Shown here one piece after another: positions 62,402 to 64,000 of a stretch of 64,000 bases of DNA (position 1 is the stretch's first letter; each line of letters begins with the position of its first letter). The notes below the pieces were generated by a model. The model worked only from the letters and a program-made list of their open reading frames with translations. It ran no database searches and was not told the DNA's origin. Made by a program: the position numbers and the translations under genes. The DNA is from Pseudoalteromonas rubra. Lineage in GTDB: Bacteria > Pseudomonadota > Gammaproteobacteria > Enterobacterales > Alteromonadaceae. Location: contig NZ_PNCJ01000004.1 in the NCBI RefSeq assembly GCF_005887115.1, positions 31,085-95,084 on the forward strand. Reading direction: 5' to 3'.

Positions 62402-63757
62402 ATGTTAAAGGTTAAAAATACACTCTCAATGACAGCGTTGTCTGTTTCGCTGGGGCTGGGTCTGAGTGCCGCAGCTATTGCTCAGCCGGCCAGTGTCGGT
62501 GACCACTTACTTAATAACATAAGCCCTGAATACTATGAGCCTGAAATTGTCGGTGGCCAACCAGCTAACACCGCAGACTGGCCATTCTATACCCAAATCC
62601 TCAATTCTAACGGGACCACCGCGTTTTGTGGCGGCAGTTATGTGGGTGATGGTTATGTATTGACCGCTGCGCACTGCGTTAACAACAAGTCAGCGCGCTT
62701 TTTGAATGTTAAGGTCGCGGGCTTTTTACTGGGTGGCAATGATGGTGACCGCATTGCCGTGGCGGAAAAATACGTACACCCTCAATATAACAGCAGCACG
62801 CTGAACCATGATGTTGCGTTACTTAAGCTGGTTCGCACACCAACTCAGGGTAGCGCTGTTGCGTTAGCTCAGGGGAATGTTGAGCAATACGTGCGGGTTG
62901 GCGATTTAATCTCTGTCGCGGGCCTTGGTCGTCTGAGTGAGGGCGGCAGCCGTCCAACTAACCTGTACGAAGTAGACGTGCCACTTGTTTCAGATCAGGT
63001 ATGTCGTCAGTCCGGCGGTGCCTATCAGAATGTCGGCAGTGTGGCATTCTGTGCAGGCTACCCTCAGGGTCAGAAAGATTCGTGTAGCGGTGACAGTGGC
63101 GGCCCTATTGTTGCGAACTCCGGTGGCCAGGTTGTTCAGCTGGGGATTGTCAGCTGGGGTGTCGGCTGTGCCCGCCCGGAAAAATATGGCGTGTACGCAG
63201 ATGTTGCGGCGCTGCGTAGCTGGGTAGACAGCGTGAAAGACGGTGCTGAGCCAGTATCAGTGTCATTCAAGGCAAACGATACTCTGACAGGCTTTAAAGT
63301 CGGAGAAACCAAAGCCCATACCTTCACTATCACCAATTCAGGCAATACGCCATTTAGCTTTAAGTCGGTCAATCTGACCACCAGCGGTGTGACATCTGGT
63401 CTGGTTAATCCGGTTAATACTTGTAGCGCGAGCACCTTGACGGCAAACCAGAGTTGTCAGGTTGGTGTTGAATTTGGTGCAAGCCGAAGCGGTACTGCGG
63501 GTGTGGCGCTGAACTTTACACTAGAAGAAAGTCAGGTGAACTACAGTGCAAAAGCGACTGCAACAGTCACGTCAGGTGGTGATACGGGTTGTCCGGGCAA
63601 CTGGGATGCAAGCAAAGTGTACGATAAGCCAGATCAGGTGACGTATCAGGGCTTTAAGTATGAAGCACGCTGGTGGACGCGTGGTGATGTGCCAAGCGAG
63701 TCGGGTACCTGGGGTGTCTGGAAGCAAATTGGCGTCGACAGCGGTTGTACCCGTTAA
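62402..63757 (+). CDS. Secreted trypsin-like serine protease with C-terminal CBM5/12-type domain
   Basis: 451 residues. Signal peptide (about 1-28), a short propeptide, then a chymotrypsin fold starting IVGGQPANTADWPF (about 49). The catalytic triad is visible: LTAAHC, NHDVALLKL and SCSGDSGGPIV. Residues about 285-395 form an Ig-like domain (choice-of-anchor type). The last 55 residues (CPGNWDASKVYDKPDQVTYQGFKYEARWWTRGDVP in part) look like a chitin-binding CBM5/12 module. It is exported, likely as a zymogen, and targeted to polysaccharide-rich material. A terminator follows. Confidence 0.9.
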   Translation: MLKVKNTLSMTALSVSLGLGLSAAAIAQPASVGDHLLNNISPEYYEPEIVGGQPANTADWPFYTQILNSNGTTAFCGGSYVGDGYVLTAAHCVNNKSARFLNVKVAGFLLGGNDGDRIAVAEKYVHPQYNSSTLNHDVALLKLVRTPTQGSAVALAQGNVEQYVRVGDLISVAGLGRLSEGGSRPTNLYEVDVPLVSDQVCRQSGGAYQNVGSVAFCAGYPQGQKDSCSGDSGGPIVANSGGQVVQLGIVSWGVGCARPEKYGVYADVAALRSWVDSVKDGAEPVSVSFKANDTLTGFKVGETKAHTFTITNSGNTPFSFKSVNLTTSGVTSGLVNPVNTCSASTLTANQSCQVGVEFGASRSGTAGVALNFTLEESQVNYSAKATATVTSGGDTGCPGNWDASKVYDKPDQVTYQGFKYEARWWTRGDVPSESGTWGVWKQIGVDSGCTR

Positions 63758-63801
63758 ACGGTAACACCAATAAGAGCAGCCAGGGCTGCTTTGACTTGGC
63801 T

Positions 63802-63833
63802 AAGATATGGGCTGTTAACAGCCCATATCTTTT
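63802..63833. terminator. Palindromic terminator between convergent genes
   Basis: AAGATATGGGCTG-TTAA-CAGCCCATATCTT is a perfect 13-bp stem followed by TTTTC on the plus strand. It ends the protease transcript and probably also the gene entering from the right. Confidence 0.85.
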
Positions 63834-63848
63834 CCTAAAGTTGCTGCG

Positions 63849-64000
63849 TTATTGCCACTGTAGCGTGTCCCAGCTGGCAGCTTCCCACTGACTCTTTTCA
63901 GCAGGTACTGTATCTTTGTCTCCCGAACCGCCGTCAGTACCACCGCCGTCAGTACCACCGCCGCCAGTATCACCGCCGCCAGTATCACCGCCGTCAGTAT
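63849..64000 (-). CDS. C-terminal end of a Gly/Thr/Asp-rich protein (start outside window)
   Basis: The minus-strand frame is open from the window edge to a TAA at 63849-63851. It encodes repeats of the type TGGGD / TDGGG and then a short Trp-containing tail (KSQWEAASWDTLQWQ). Such linkers join catalytic and binding modules of secreted hydrolases. Only 50 codons are visible, so the main domain is unknown. The 15-18-bp DNA repeats run to the window edge. Confidence 0.6.
   Translation of the reverse strand, partial: TDGGDTGGGDTGGGGTDGGGTDGGSGDKDTVPAEKSQWEAASWDTLQWQ

Overview
The window looks like chromosomal DNA of a marine gammaproteobacterium of the Alteromonadales, most likely Pseudoalteromonas. 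This is inferred from gene content: many secreted, carbohydrate-binding and TonB-linked proteins, the MesX/MesD methionine synthase pair, a c-di-GMP-I riboswitch in front of secreted genes, and a KKxxKxLSN...VAGG leader peptide. There are no rRNA or tRNA genes and no CRISPR array.

Layout. 1-11.5 kb is mostly core-like: the end of a TonB-dependent receptor with a YfiR-type protein, a DUF429 protein, a divergent RibD-like reductase/TetR pair sharing a palindromic operator, a GNAT, a YHYH lipoprotein with an EF-hand protein, an orphan RiPP-like small peptide, a TauE/SafE permease, mesX-mesD behind a MetJ-like operator, and a Kelch protein. 11.5-15.2 kb holds an AT-rich two-gene unit and a secreted PI-PLC-like protein whose C-terminal WxxW domain is cut off by a frameshift.

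15.9-21.7 kb is the most unusual locus, a four-gene minus-strand operon. In transcription order it encodes a leader-bearing beta-barrel-like protein, a 345-residue protein with about 78 cysteines, an RRE-ThiF-YcaO fusion cyclodehydratase, and a thiazolinyl-imide-reductase-like enzyme. It reads as a RiPP-type pathway that would cyclise, and perhaps reduce, cysteines in a large repeat protein. A perfect hairpin lies between substrate and enzyme genes.

22-30.5 kb carries a tail-specific-type protease, an esterase-TPR protein, a GST, a RecQ helicase and small proteins. The intergenic regions are filled with an 83-bp-period REP-like element. 30.8-34.4 kb is a defence-like patch: DUF262 plus HEPN, then a decayed yefM-yoeB toxin-antitoxin locus and a lipoprotein. 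34.5-41.1 kb is a minus-strand operon of secreted CBM2/PKD/YceI, DUF1592-cytochrome and DUF1552 proteins under a c-di-GMP-I riboswitch.

41.3-48.6 kb has a SIMPL protein, a large FG-GAP lipoprotein, a methyltransferase and small proteins. 48.6-54.4 kb is an accessory zone of minus-strand orphan ORFs with attC-like sites (an integron-cassette or CALIN-like array without a visible integrase), a REP-associated transposase, a DUF4393/Abi-alpha protein, an IS110 remnant and duplicated segments.

54.5-62 kb is one self-regulated unit: duplicated upstream activator sites, a sigma-54 promoter, HlyD-type adaptor, MacB-like ATPase, permease, NtrC-type regulator and histidine kinase. The window ends with a secreted trypsin-like protease carrying a chitin-binding-type tail and, converging on it, the end of a Gly/Thr/Asp-rich secreted-type protein.
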